A program made the translations under genes and the position numbers. Shown piece by piece: positions 17,071-25,802 of a stretch of DNA of 64,000 nucleotides (its first letter is position 1; each line of letters starts with the position of its first letter). Below the pieces are notes generated by a model. The model saw only the letters and a program-made list of their open reading frames with translations. It was not told the origin of the DNA and made no database searches. This DNA comes from Ruminococcus gauvreauii. GTDB taxonomy: Bacteria; Bacillota; Clostridia; Lachnospirales; Lachnospiraceae. The DNA lies in assembly GCF_025151995.1 (NCBI RefSeq), contig NZ_CP102290.1, positions 1,240,001-1,304,000 of the forward strand. The letters are read 5' to 3'.

Positions 17071-17652
17071 CTACTCCTTATTCTCAAATAATATTCGCTC
17101 TAATATTTCCAGCATTTCATCCATTTCAATATATGCTTGAATATCATTCCTTTTATAAGTCTTTATTTTTTCCCGCAGTCGTTTTTTCTTTTCCATCAAA
17201 CTCATAAGTTGCCATACCTCTCGTATTGGCCGTATAGGAAACTTAAAAACTTCTTCTACCATATATCGTCCTACATCTGTTTTTCCATGTATTTCTCCAT
17301 TTTCACATCTTTCTATATGATTGTCATAATCATTTGATACAGGATCGACAATTCCCTTATTATCGCTAAATTGAACCTGTGAATCTTTTGATGGCCATTT
17401 GTCTGATTTCTTACGGTTACAGACATAACAGGAATATACTAAATTTCTATAATCATTCTTTTTCTCTTTTGCGTATTTTACTGGTATAAAATGATCAATT
17501 TCAAATGCATTTTTAGTTATCGATTCTGTTTTACCACAATAGCCACATATATGTTGAAAATCTTCTCTTAACTCTGGTAAATAGTCATGATAATCTGACC
17601 GCAAATCTATCTCTAATCTACGCTCAAGCATTTTCTCTCCATGTATTCTCAC
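17071..17652 (-). CDS. HNH endonuclease, candidate effector of the island system
   Basis: 193 residues. The HNH fold is seen at residues about 36-85: zinc ligands in CGYCGK, EIDHFIPV with the catalytic His at about residue 54, NLVYSC then CNRKK with the second Cys pair. After it comes a basic helical tail (KKKRLREKIKTYKR). HNH proteins nick or cut DNA with a metal ion. The GTG at 17652 has GGGGAGGAA in front, two bases after the receiver stop; an internal ATG at 17631 with GGAGAG is an alternative. Last gene of the four-gene operon. Confidence 0.85.
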   Translation of the reverse strand: MRIHGEKMLERRLEIDLRSDYHDYLPELREDFQHICGYCGKTESITKNAFEIDHFIPVKYAKEKKNDYRNLVYSCYVCNRKKSDKWPSKDSQVQFSDNKGIVDPVSNDYDNHIERCENGEIHGKTDVGRYMVEEVFKFPIRPIREVWQLMSLMEKKKRLREKIKTYKRNDIQAYIEMDEMLEILERILFENKE

Positions 17653-17654
17653 AT

Positions 17655-18272
17655 CTATTCCTCCCCAGTATTTAACAGAAGATCCAATTTTTTCAAAACT
17701 GCATCAATCTGTCCACTTAAACTGGATGTTAACATTTCCGTCGGAATATCATCAACTTCATTATATGACTTTAAAATACGATAAATATCCATCAATTCCT
17801 CTTCATCTTCTACGTTTATCTTTTTTTCTTGCTTCTGTTTCAAAAATGCTTCATACTTTTTTCTATATTTATCCATTGTATTATCGAATACTTCTGTAAT
17901 TTGCTTTAACTGATTACAAAAATCATGAAACGCCTCTTCATTGCTATCCATAACACTTCTGTCCATGATACAATTTTGAACCACAAGTTTTTCTTCTATA
18001 GAGTCTTCTGCATAACTTGTAAGTATTAAATATGGAAATCCTTGTAATGCATCATTCAAGTAAGAGGCTAATTCCGTGCCATTAAAATCATATTTTACAG
18101 ACAACTGGTAATCTATCAAAAGACACTTAATATGTTCTCGAACAATCCAATCTTTAATATCTTCCATATTCCCTTCTGGCGCTACTATAAGTGTTATATT
18201 ATTTCTTCGCAAACGTTTTATATAATCATCTAATAATTCTTCTGTATCATCCACAATTCCGATTCTATACAT
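17655..18272 (-). CDS. Receiver-domain protein paired with the GHKL kinase-like protein
   Basis: 205 residues. Residues 1-115 look like a CheY-type receiver: Asp8-Asp9 in IVDDTEE, phospho-acceptor Asp54 in LLIDYQL, Thr85 in LILTSY. The conserved Lys that should follow about 20 residues later is replaced, with Arg105 (CIMDRSV) nearest. The C-terminal part is charged and helical (KYRKKYEAFLKQKQEKK), with no DNA-binding domain. The start overlaps the kinase gene by eight bases, so the two are translationally coupled. It probably passes a phosphorylation or conformational signal, perhaps to the HNH protein; that is inference. Confidence 0.75.
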   Translation of the reverse strand: MYRIGIVDDTEELLDDYIKRLRRNNITLIVAPEGNMEDIKDWIVREHIKCLLIDYQLSVKYDFNGTELASYLNDALQGFPYLILTSYAEDSIEEKLVVQNCIMDRSVMDSNEEAFHDFCNQLKQITEVFDNTMDKYRKKYEAFLKQKQEKKINVEDEEELMDIYRILKSYNEVDDIPTEMLTSSLSGQIDAVLKKLDLLLNTGEE

Positions 18273-20592
18273 TTTTCACCACTCCCATCTTTTTTAAAAA
18301 AAGAGAAATATAATATCCTGTTTCCGCTGTAATATTCTTTGACAAATCAATTTTCCCTTTATAGTCTTGTATCGTATTATTCACAATCCACAGTCCCATT
18401 CCTGTTCCTACCTTCTGTCCCGATAAATCTCTTTTATCTGTTTCAAACACCTTTAATGTTTTATTGGGATCTTTTTTATACATTGGATCCAAACCAACAC
18501 CCGTATCAGAATAGTCTATCCGAATATATTCCCCTTCTTCTTTAATATCAATATAAATTTTTTTATCCTTTGTTCTTTTCTTATCAAATGAAGCCGTACT
18601 GTTCGTAACCAAATTATTAATAATTGTATCCATTTCATACGGAAAACACTTCAGATAAATATCTTTCCGATTCTCACCTTGAAAAACAACTTCAATATGT
18701 TTTGTTTTTAAAGTTTTATTCCAAGAATCAACTGCTGAAGAAATCAACGGAATTAAATTTGTCTTTCGTCGTTTTCTCTTATCTTTTTTCACTGCATCTA
18801 TTGTCACTTGAAACCATGAATTAAACGCTTCTCTAATCTCATTTGCTTGATCAATATACTTACCTGCATCTTCCATATCTTTATCTTTTTCCAGAGCATC
18901 TTTAGCCATAATAATTTTCATACTCAAGCGATGAGACAACGTCTTAAATTCATGTATGTACGTATTAGTAACAATACCTGTTGTTGCCAATATACGTAAC
19001 ATTTTTATTTCATTTTCTAATTCCTCTATCTGATCGTCCTTCGCATCTAATACAATTTTAGCAGCCTGTGGATCAATCCCATTCTCTGATAAAGATTTGT
19101 CATTATTCTCTTCTTCTGAATTCTTGGCACCTACTGGTTCTTTCTCTTTCCCTTGCTCTTTTTTCTGTGCTGCTGCTTTACGATTAATCTCATCTTGAAT
19201 TGACTCTGCCGGATGCATCCGTACATAGTATTCATTTAGGATTCTAGAAACATATTGCCTATCTTTTTCCAATACTTCGAGAATGCCTTTAATGAATTCC
19301 TGTAATAAATGAAATTCTGGAGTTTCTACAATTCCTTCTCTATTAGATTGATCTGGCAAAGCTACATTCATCCTAGAAATAAATATAGACCCCAACATCT
19401 GATCCGCATTCACACGCCAAGTACCTTTGCTAGCAACACCTGCCGGAGATGCAGCCTTACGCCTTGCTAATTGCAGCCAATCATACGCTGAGGTTTTAGG
19501 ATCTCCATATGGGCGTACTCTAAAATTATCTCTATATATTTTAATTCCGCCAAAAGTATCTCGTACATCAATTCGGCCTATAATATCTTTTTGAAAAAAT
19601 CTCTCTTGATCTTTAGAATTCATAGTTTGCTTTGCAAAATATAATACTCCATTAAAAGCTCCTGTGTTTTGGCGCACAACCTTATTAGTTCCAGCCAAAA
19701 TCTCATCAAACAGATATGTTTGCTCTATCGGTGTGCCATGAAAATATTTCTTTTCTTCGTATAAGCCAACTTCTTTTAATATAGTATCCTCATTATCACC
19801 AAAATCATACTCTGTTCTCCAAAGTTTCACTTTAACTTTGCTCTTTTCTTCCATCACATCAAGAACTTCAAACTCAATTTTATAATCATATGAAAATGCT
19901 TCCCAATCGCTAAGTACTTCTGCACTTTCTATAGTATCTTGATTATTAAAACAATATATTTTGTATATCGAAGCCAGTTCATAAGGTATCAATGAAGCAA
20001 GATTTTCACGTATTCGGTGGAGTAATTCTTCTCCCCAAACTTCCCTCAATGCCGTAAGTTTGAAAATCGTTCCTTTTTTACCCCATTGTTCTTTTACTAA
20101 CTTTATAACCTGCTGGTTTGTGCATTCTGATAAGAAATCATCAAATGATATACTTGTTTCTTCTAATTCAGCACCAATCTCTGTAATAGTTCTTCCTGGC
20201 GAAAAAGTACTCCAATCAACAAACCATAGTAATTTCCCCTTATCTGTTCCTGTAAGCATCTGGCACTTATCTGCAATACGATCTAACGCAAAACGTCCAA
20301 TTCCTTTTTCCCCAGTTTGTATTCGTCCTTTATTTGAGACAAATGTACTTCTTTTCGATGAACGCCCTATTGTCATCCAGTGGGTATGTATAACATCTTC
20401 CGTCATTCCTACTCCATTATCTGCAAGAAATAGCACATCCTTTTTTTCGTCATAATACAAAATACAACATGTAGCATCCGCATCATATGTATTTTTTATC
20501 AATTCAATTACTGCACCTTCTAGTCTTGATACATTCTCTCTACCAATTAATCGCGCAGTATACGCATCTACGTTAAAAGGTATTTTTGCCAT
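18265..20592 (-). CDS. Double-GHKL protein: N-terminal Hsp90/MORC-like ATPase and C-terminal histidine kinase module
   Basis: 775 residues. The N-terminal GHKL ATPase has ELIKNTYDADA (residues 30-40, Mg-binding Asn), DNGVGM (58-63) and GEKGIGRFALDR (from 94), as in Hsp90, MutL and MORC proteins. A middle transducer-like region and a charged coiled coil (about 470-540) follow. The C-terminus is a histidine kinase: IHEFKTLSHRL with candidate phospho-His547, N-box NNLVTNSTAS (about 659), DTGVGL (about 696) and GTGMGLWIV (about 729). No membrane segment is seen, so it is cytosolic. ATG 20592 has GGAAGGAGG. It lies between the methyltransferase and receiver genes. Confidence 0.85.
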   Translation of the reverse strand: MAKIPFNVDAYTARLIGRENVSRLEGAVIELIKNTYDADATCCILYYDEKKDVLFLADNGVGMTEDVIHTHWMTIGRSSKRSTFVSNKGRIQTGEKGIGRFALDRIADKCQMLTGTDKGKLLWFVDWSTFSPGRTITEIGAELEETSISFDDFLSECTNQQVIKLVKEQWGKKGTIFKLTALREVWGEELLHRIRENLASLIPYELASIYKIYCFNNQDTIESAEVLSDWEAFSYDYKIEFEVLDVMEEKSKVKVKLWRTEYDFGDNEDTILKEVGLYEEKKYFHGTPIEQTYLFDEILAGTNKVVRQNTGAFNGVLYFAKQTMNSKDQERFFQKDIIGRIDVRDTFGGIKIYRDNFRVRPYGDPKTSAYDWLQLARRKAASPAGVASKGTWRVNADQMLGSIFISRMNVALPDQSNREGIVETPEFHLLQEFIKGILEVLEKDRQYVSRILNEYYVRMHPAESIQDEINRKAAAQKKEQGKEKEPVGAKNSEEENNDKSLSENGIDPQAAKIVLDAKDDQIEELENEIKMLRILATTGIVTNTYIHEFKTLSHRLSMKIIMAKDALEKDKDMEDAGKYIDQANEIREAFNSWFQVTIDAVKKDKRKRRKTNLIPLISSAVDSWNKTLKTKHIEVVFQGENRKDIYLKCFPYEMDTIINNLVTNSTASFDKKRTKDKKIYIDIKEEGEYIRIDYSDTGVGLDPMYKKDPNKTLKVFETDKRDLSGQKVGTGMGLWIVNNTIQDYKGKIDLSKNITAETGYYISLFLKKMGVVKNV

Positions 20593-20614
20593 TTTCGTGC
20601 CTCCTTCCTATTGA

Positions 20615-22024
20615 TTATTGTTGATTCAAAAATTTATCTATAGGAAATTTAAAATTATTAATATCATTTGCTGTAATCCTAAGGGATCTTCCACTGGCTG
20701 GTGTCCCAATTCCATAAATATACTGTAAAAACAATTCACTTGTTAATATTTGTTTTGCAATATTTAAATCATAGCCATTTTCCGAAATAATATATATTCC
20801 TGCGTATGGAATAGCTTTACTACTAACTTCATATACCCCGACCTCATCAGTAACCACTGTAGATACCAGTAGTTTTTTCTTATTCATGTTTTGAAGGGCC
20901 TGACTTCTTCCATATTCAAACCATAGTGCTGATTTATCTGCATCTCGTTCTTCTAGTTCTTTTTTATTTTCTACTAGATATTTATATGTATTCGGATATT
21001 TCATTCGAAAATCTTCATCACTATAATTAATCACCTGATGGTTCCTTATTTTATACGGAAAAATAATGAATTCTTTATTTCCATACTTTTTATTCCTAGG
21101 ACTTACTGCCGGACGTAATACCCCACTTTCAATTCTATATTCAACTTTTTTCTCTCTACTTATCACAAATACTCTATTTCTCTGTGTTGCTATCGCCATA
21201 GATGCCTTAAAAAAATCTCCAAAACGCCCTTCTTTTTGAGTAGTACTTATTTTTCCAAAAATCCATTTTTCTGACAAGTCCTTCTTTGGAATTATCTTGG
21301 TTTCATGCTTGGGTACATTATAGTATTTTATCTTTGACAAATGATGACCTTTTCGCAAAAACATAATAGCAGAAGATGTCATTGCCTCCGGAAATAATTT
21401 TTGATTAGGATAATCTTTGATTTCTTCAATATATTTCAGTATCAAATCTCTTAAATCCTGCGCATACACATTTTTATATATACTATTAGGAATCAAATAG
21501 ACCATTTTTCCTGTCGGCGACAAATATTTAATAGCATTTTCAATAAATGCATAGCAGTAATCCGGCTTACCCTTTTTGCAAGTAACATACTCCTTTTTTA
21601 TATAAACTCGAACCTCCTCTTCAAGATTTCTATACGAAATATATGGTGGATTTCCTACAATAAAATCAAACTCTAAATTAAAAGGTCTCGTCAAAACATC
21701 TCCCAAATAAATATTCCAATTTATTTCTTTTAAACCATATTTCTCTGCTACATCGTTTAAATTTTGAATACATTTTTTATATGTTTCTTCTACAACTTCT
21801 GCCCCATATATATCTTGCTCTAGACCGAGAACTATTTTCTCGGAATTATATCCCTCACGCATCGCATTTTGAATATAGCGTTCCACAGCAAGACATAAAA
21901 TATTACCTTCTCCACATGAATTTTCTAATAAAGACTTACCATATAAATTTTGGCAATATCCCAAAAAATCCAACATTTCATTTGCGACTTCACGCAGTGT
22001 AAATTGCTGACATCTGCTATCCAT
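20615..22024 (-). CDS. N6-adenine DNA methyltransferase, TaqI/Eco57I-like
   Basis: 469 residues. Motif I (SAM binding) is LLENSCGEGN at 33-42 and catalytic motif IV is GNPPYISY with NPPY at 125-128, the gamma-type order. The C-terminal half resembles the TaqI specificity domain (IATQRNRVFVI ... LRPAVSPRNKK ... ALWFEYGRSQAL ... GIYIISENG ... LQYIYGIGTPASGRSLRI). It probably marks host DNA, or in a fused enzyme both cuts and methylates; no nuclease motif is visible here. ATG 22024 (MDSRCQQF) follows AGGTGAGGA; the GTG nine bases earlier is part of that site. First gene of the island operon. Confidence 0.88.
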   Translation of the reverse strand: MDSRCQQFTLREVANEMLDFLGYCQNLYGKSLLENSCGEGNILCLAVERYIQNAMREGYNSEKIVLGLEQDIYGAEVVEETYKKCIQNLNDVAEKYGLKEINWNIYLGDVLTRPFNLEFDFIVGNPPYISYRNLEEEVRVYIKKEYVTCKKGKPDYCYAFIENAIKYLSPTGKMVYLIPNSIYKNVYAQDLRDLILKYIEEIKDYPNQKLFPEAMTSSAIMFLRKGHHLSKIKYYNVPKHETKIIPKKDLSEKWIFGKISTTQKEGRFGDFFKASMAIATQRNRVFVISREKKVEYRIESGVLRPAVSPRNKKYGNKEFIIFPYKIRNHQVINYSDEDFRMKYPNTYKYLVENKKELEERDADKSALWFEYGRSQALQNMNKKKLLVSTVVTDEVGVYEVSSKAIPYAGIYIISENGYDLNIAKQILTSELFLQYIYGIGTPASGRSLRITANDINNFKFPIDKFLNQQ

Positions 22025-22057
22025 AGTCCTCACCTGCTTTTAGATATACTTCATTTA

Positions 22058-22086
22058 ATTTTACCACGTCTCTATTTTATCTACAA
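22058..22086 (-). promoter_or_regulatory. Promoter of the island operon
   Basis: On the minus strand TTGTAG (22086-22081) and TAAAAT (22063-22058) are separated by exactly 17 bp, about 35 bp before the methyltransferase start. No other good promoter is seen further down the operon. Confidence 0.5.
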
Positions 22087-22180
22087 TCATTTTTATAAAA
22101 ATATTCCTCTTTAACCTAAAGATCTCAATTGCAAATTCCCTGCGGAAAATTTTTTTTCTCGCTGAAGTGATAAGTTTATT

Positions 22181-22265
22181 TCCACTTTGAAAATAGCAGA
22201 AAAAGAAGTGGCAATTACTCTTACATAAATGGGTGATTGCCACTTTTGCTATTCCTCAAAGTGGA
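22181..22265. repeat. Long imperfect palindrome at the IS/island junction
   Basis: TCCACTTTGA-AATAGCA...AAGTGGCAATTA (22181-22217) is the inverse of TGATTGCCACTT...GCTATTCCTCAAAGTGGA (22234-22265), giving a hairpin of over 30 bp with a few bulges. The left terminal repeat of the IS lies inside its first arm. Confidence 0.7.
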
Positions 22266-22270
22266 ATTAA

Positions 22271-22408
22271 GTGATACAATTAAAAGAAGAAATAGCAGAG
22301 CTGGTTGTTCGGAAAGGTTTTAGAGACATACTAAAAAAGCGGACTTTAGTCGAACGTTTAAAAGGTGTAGGACTAACTTCCACTTGCTGGGAGCGTATGT
22401 ATTCCTGA
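22271..22408 (+). CDS. Possible 45-residue ORF inside the IS
   Basis: GTG at 22271 opens a frame encoding a basic peptide (VIQLKEEIAELVVRKG...) ending at TGA 22408. The composition is protein-like (amphipathic, Lys/Glu-rich) but there is no good ribosome binding site. It may be a remnant of another gene or chance. It lies downstream of, and opposite to, the transposase. Confidence 0.25.
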   Translation: MIQLKEEIAELVVRKGFRDILKKRTLVERLKGVGLTSTCWERMYS

Positions 22409-22442
22409 CAGCCGCCTGCTATTTCTTTCTTTATTTTCGGTT

Positions 22443-23730
22443 TTATCTGTATCTGTTCTTCAACAGATACGGTTTTAGGGTTACGTAATCCTTATCAATC
22501 TGCCGGATTCCAAAAGCGGACAGCTTTTCATAAAGGTCGTGGTACATAAAATCGGTAAGTTCCAGCGGGCTCTTACCGCCGAGCAGTTCGACGGGAGCGG
22601 AATTGACATGGCTGAGGATCTGGTTTAAGGCTGGCTGTCCAGTCAGCCCAAGTTCCTTTAAATCAGTCCCTTTGGGAAGGATGTAGCGCAGTTCGATGTG
22701 CTTGTTTTCCAAAGTCCCTTTCTGACCAGACTGCATAGGATCGCAGTAATATACCCGTGTCCGCCTTGTGCCGTCCGGACTGCTCTCCATGGCTTCGGCC
22801 AGGGAAAACTCCGTTCCCCTGTCCGTGAGCAGGACATGGACATATCTGCGGAATAAAGCCTTGCCAAGAATGGATTCAAGCAGGTCAATGCCGTTCTTCA
22901 TGGCAATGGCAGTCTTCTCTTCGTGATATATGGCAAAGAGGATGCCAGCCCTTACAAACTTGAAGGTCTGGAGAAAGGGGCCATTTGTCTCATCGTTATA
23001 TACGGTATCCATCTGTGTGACAAAGACATCCGGATTCTCAGAAATGTATTCCTTATAGTCTTTGTAGGTTCTGCCCTGCAGATACTTCCTGTCAACCCGT
23101 TTTTTATATCCCTTTGATTTGCTTTTGGGAATTCTTCTGGAAACCTGCCGCCGCAGATCCAGGACGGTGATACCGGCGATCTCGTGAAAGACATCATTTT
23201 CAATGTAATTGTAAAGAGTCTTTTCGGAAATGCCAAGCTCCGGGTGGTTGGTGACAATCTGATAAGGTGACTGTCCCTGCTTTAACAGTGGAGCAATGAC
23301 AGAAGCCATGGCTTTTGCTTCCTGCACGGTCAGATTTACGCCTTCCCGGGAATCAATAAGGGTGGTGCGGTAAGCCATCTGTGCATCTTCGGGAGCATAC
23401 TGAAATTTATCAAATCTGCAGCGAGTCCAGTCAGGGCAGCCGTTGCAGGCACCGGGGGAACGGTCGCGTCTGGAACAGCGGAAAGGGCTAAAATCAGGAC
23501 AGTCGAGAGTACACTGGCGCCCGAAGACACACTTGCGGTAATTATTGCATTCAAGGGGCATTTTACACTTGTGTGTAAGCTTCCTGTGGAGTCTGATTTC
23601 CTTACCGATGGTAGACTTATCTTTCCCAATGGTCTGCGATAGAGGTCTTAGTAGAGCCGTTGGTAATACCAGTAAGAATAATACGGCGTTCCTGAAGAGT
23701 CAAATGGGAAAAGGTGTTTTTCAGATTCAT
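22443..23730 (-). pseudogene. IS30-family transposase with an N-terminal frameshift
   Basis: The long frame (22443-23561 and its upstream extension) holds the zinc-rich segment CSRRDRSPGACNGCPDWTRC, a helix-turn-helix (ISEKTLYNYIE) and the DDE catalytic core: VTQMDTVYN, LLTDRGTEF and the Glu in GTLENKHIELR. The N-terminal part that starts at ATG 23730 (MNLKNTFSHLTLQERR) is in another frame and hits a stop soon after ATCGCAGACC. The two frames should join at about 23633-23640. No slippery heptamer is seen, so this looks like an inactivating indel. Confidence 0.8.
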
Positions 23731-23788
23731 ATGTATACCAGCCTTTCCGGCGGCCATCTGATATGATAAGTGTAAGACTAAATGCCAC

Positions 23789-24003
23789 ATTTGTGGAGAT
23801 GGAAAATTCTTTTTGAAGCAATTCTTTCTGAAGCATTTGACTTTTTATACCGGTTTGTTATATTAGCTTCAGTGATCGTGTTGCGGAAACTTGCGAAGCC
23901 CGTGACCTGGGAGAGCCTACGGATCTCTCCCTCTTTTGATATATGGAGATGAATACTATGATAAAATCCCACTTTACTTTTAATTAAGGCAAATTCGCCA
24001 TAA
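23789..24003. other. Intergenic stretch between the IS and the S8 peptidase gene
   Basis: Moderately AT-rich with no supported gene. A minus-strand reading frame crosses it but starts inside the S8 gene in the wrong frame, so it is rejected. A small hairpin (GGGAGAG at 23909-23915 with CTCTCCC at 23925-23931) without a T-run is the only structure seen; it may be what remains of the S8 terminator. Confidence 0.5.
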
Positions 24004-25758
24004 TTAAATTCCGGATGATAATTTCTCGCCTGGTATACTCTCCCGCACGCACAGCGCCCCATATCCAACCTGCGGATTCGGAAAGCTCTCAAATCCCGGC
24101 AGTTCCTTCGCGCCTCTGATCAGGTATGCCTTTACCTTTTCGCTGTATAGATAGGGGTCATTTCTCCGCACGATTCCCCATTCCATCAGCAGGGCGCTCG
24201 CCCCTGTGACAAATGGCGTCGCAAAGGAAGTCCCTGTCACGCTGTGGTATCCCCCTCCCGCCTGCGGGGCCATGATATTGACGCCCGGCGCGACAAGCGT
24301 CGGTTTCACCTGGTTTGTCACCCTGGTATATCCGCGTCCGGAGAATCCGGCATACGACAGCAGTCTGGAATCATACGCTCCGACAGCAATCACCCGCTGG
24401 GCTGTGGACGGTATCGTCAGCGTCGTTTCCGGTGTCGGTTCATAGAAACGTGTTGCCGCCCCGATCACCTGCCCGCCCGGCAGCCACATATCATAATTGC
24501 CCTGCACAATTCTCCTCGGAATCAGACGGATGGTCCAGACTCCGCTGTCCAGGTAACCATTCAGAGGGAGGAAATCCAGATAGATCTCCTGCGCGGGGCT
24601 GTACGGGTTCGGTTCACCGTAATAGAACAGGACCTGTGTGCCGGGGAAATTCAGCCGCTGCGCGTCCTGCGCTGCCCGAATCGGGCCAAAGGAGGAGCCC
24701 CCGGGGTGTACCAGGACAATGTCCACTTCGTCTTCATATTGTTTCCAGATCTGAACACTGAGCGCCTTCTCGTATGTACCTATCCCCAGCTGAACATCCC
24801 GCACGGTGCCCTCCACTAACTGCCCGGACGTATGTCCTCCAAGTGCCGCATCATTTCCTGTACCGACGCTGATGACATTTCGCCCTACACCGGACGCGGC
24901 ATCCAGGTACGTCTCGATCAGCGAATCCCCGCTGTGAGATCCGTATGCATTTCCAAAACTAAGGTTGACGGCCAGAGGCATACGGTTTGCATAGGCCAGC
25001 TTTATCACATAATCGACAGCCTGCATCAGTTCTGTCGTCCTGGGGAATCCATCTTCCTCAGGTGATCCGAGTTTTACCACGAGCAATCCGCTCCTCGGCG
25101 CCACTCCCCGGTAGATGCCGCGGCTTGCCGAACCGTTTCCGGCGGCAATCCCCATAACCGAAGTCCCGTGTCCGCTTGTATCTCTGCTCGGAACGATCTC
25201 CTGCCTTTCTGCCGGTGTCCCCGCACGAAGCGCCCTGTCGATGTCCTCTTTTGTATATTCTGTTCCCAGGCTGTACCCAACGGGCGGATTTCCGGGTATC
25301 GTCTGATCCCACAGATACTGTATCCGCGTGGTCCCGTCAGAATTCAAAAAATCCGGGTGGCTGTAATCAATTCCCGAATCAATACAGGCCACCCAGATTC
25401 CTTCTCCAAACAAGTCGAACATCCCTGTCTGCACACGGTTGACACAGCTGGCTGTTCGTGCCTGATCCAGTGCGAAGTACAGACGTTTTGGTTTCTCAAT
25501 ATATTCTACAGCCGGATTTCGGGAGAATTCCCCCAGTCTGGACTGGCGAATGGTAACAATTGCATAATTGTTCAGCAGAGGCGTAAAAGACACCACCTCA
25601 TCAGCAAGTTCTTCCGGTGTTCCCGAGTAGCGGACGATCAGATCCCAGGTACGCTCCTCAGCGTCGTATCCCACGTCCAGTTCCAGCGATTCTTCCCGCT
25701 CTTTCGGCGTCGCTTCCAGTGCAAGATTCAAAAGGTTCTCAAGTTTTTGATCGCTCAT
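24004..25758 (-). CDS. S8 family (subtilisin-like) serine peptidase, Csp-like
   Basis: 584 residues. A ~100-residue N-terminal prodomain-like region precedes the catalytic domain. The triad is visible: Asp127 in VACIDSGIDYSHPDF, His197 in DTSGHGTSVMG and Ser near 511 in GTSFATPFVTGASALL. A long insert of β-sheet character sits between His and Ser, as in the CspABC spore-germination proteases and related clostridial S8 proteins. No signal peptide is seen. The ATG at 25758 is used; its ribosome binding site is weak. A tail of a second, nearly identical S8 gene remains at 16735-16888. Confidence 0.9.
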   Translation of the reverse strand: MSDQKLENLLNLALEATPKEREESLELDVGYDAEERTWDLIVRYSGTPEELADEVVSFTPLLNNYAIVTIRQSRLGEFSRNPAVEYIEKPKRLYFALDQARTASCVNRVQTGMFDLFGEGIWVACIDSGIDYSHPDFLNSDGTTRIQYLWDQTIPGNPPVGYSLGTEYTKEDIDRALRAGTPAERQEIVPSRDTSGHGTSVMGIAAGNGSASRGIYRGVAPRSGLLVVKLGSPEEDGFPRTTELMQAVDYVIKLAYANRMPLAVNLSFGNAYGSHSGDSLIETYLDAASGVGRNVISVGTGNDAALGGHTSGQLVEGTVRDVQLGIGTYEKALSVQIWKQYEDEVDIVLVHPGGSSFGPIRAAQDAQRLNFPGTQVLFYYGEPNPYSPAQEIYLDFLPLNGYLDSGVWTIRLIPRRIVQGNYDMWLPGGQVIGAATRFYEPTPETTLTIPSTAQRVIAVGAYDSRLLSYAGFSGRGYTRVTNQVKPTLVAPGVNIMAPQAGGGYHSVTGTSFATPFVTGASALLMEWGIVRRNDPYLYSEKVKAYLIRGAKELPGFESFPNPQVGYGALCVRESIPGEKLSSGI

Positions 25759-25802
25759 CACAATATCCGTTTTTTTATTATTGTATGAGCGGCCTTCGCA
25801 GA

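Larger units (their letters stand above)
22208..23788 (-). mobile_element. IS30-family insertion sequence, about 1.58 kb, apparently inactive
   Basis: Ends were placed by an 18-bp terminal inverted repeat: GTGGCAATTACTCTTACA at 22208-22225 and its inverse, GTGGCATTTAGTCTTACA on the minus strand, at 23788-23771 (16 of 18 identical). It encloses one transposase gene with an N-terminal frameshift. A clear target-site duplication was not found, so the true ends may differ by a few bases or the site has decayed. Confidence 0.75.

Noticed and set aside
23630..23645. Programmed frameshift in the IS30 transposase
   Set aside because: No slippery A-run or stimulatory structure is visible; a simple indel explains the break.
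23778..24092. A minus-strand 104-residue frame between the S8 gene and the IS
   Set aside because: It starts inside the S8 coding sequence in another frame and crosses to the IS edge; no ribosome binding site.
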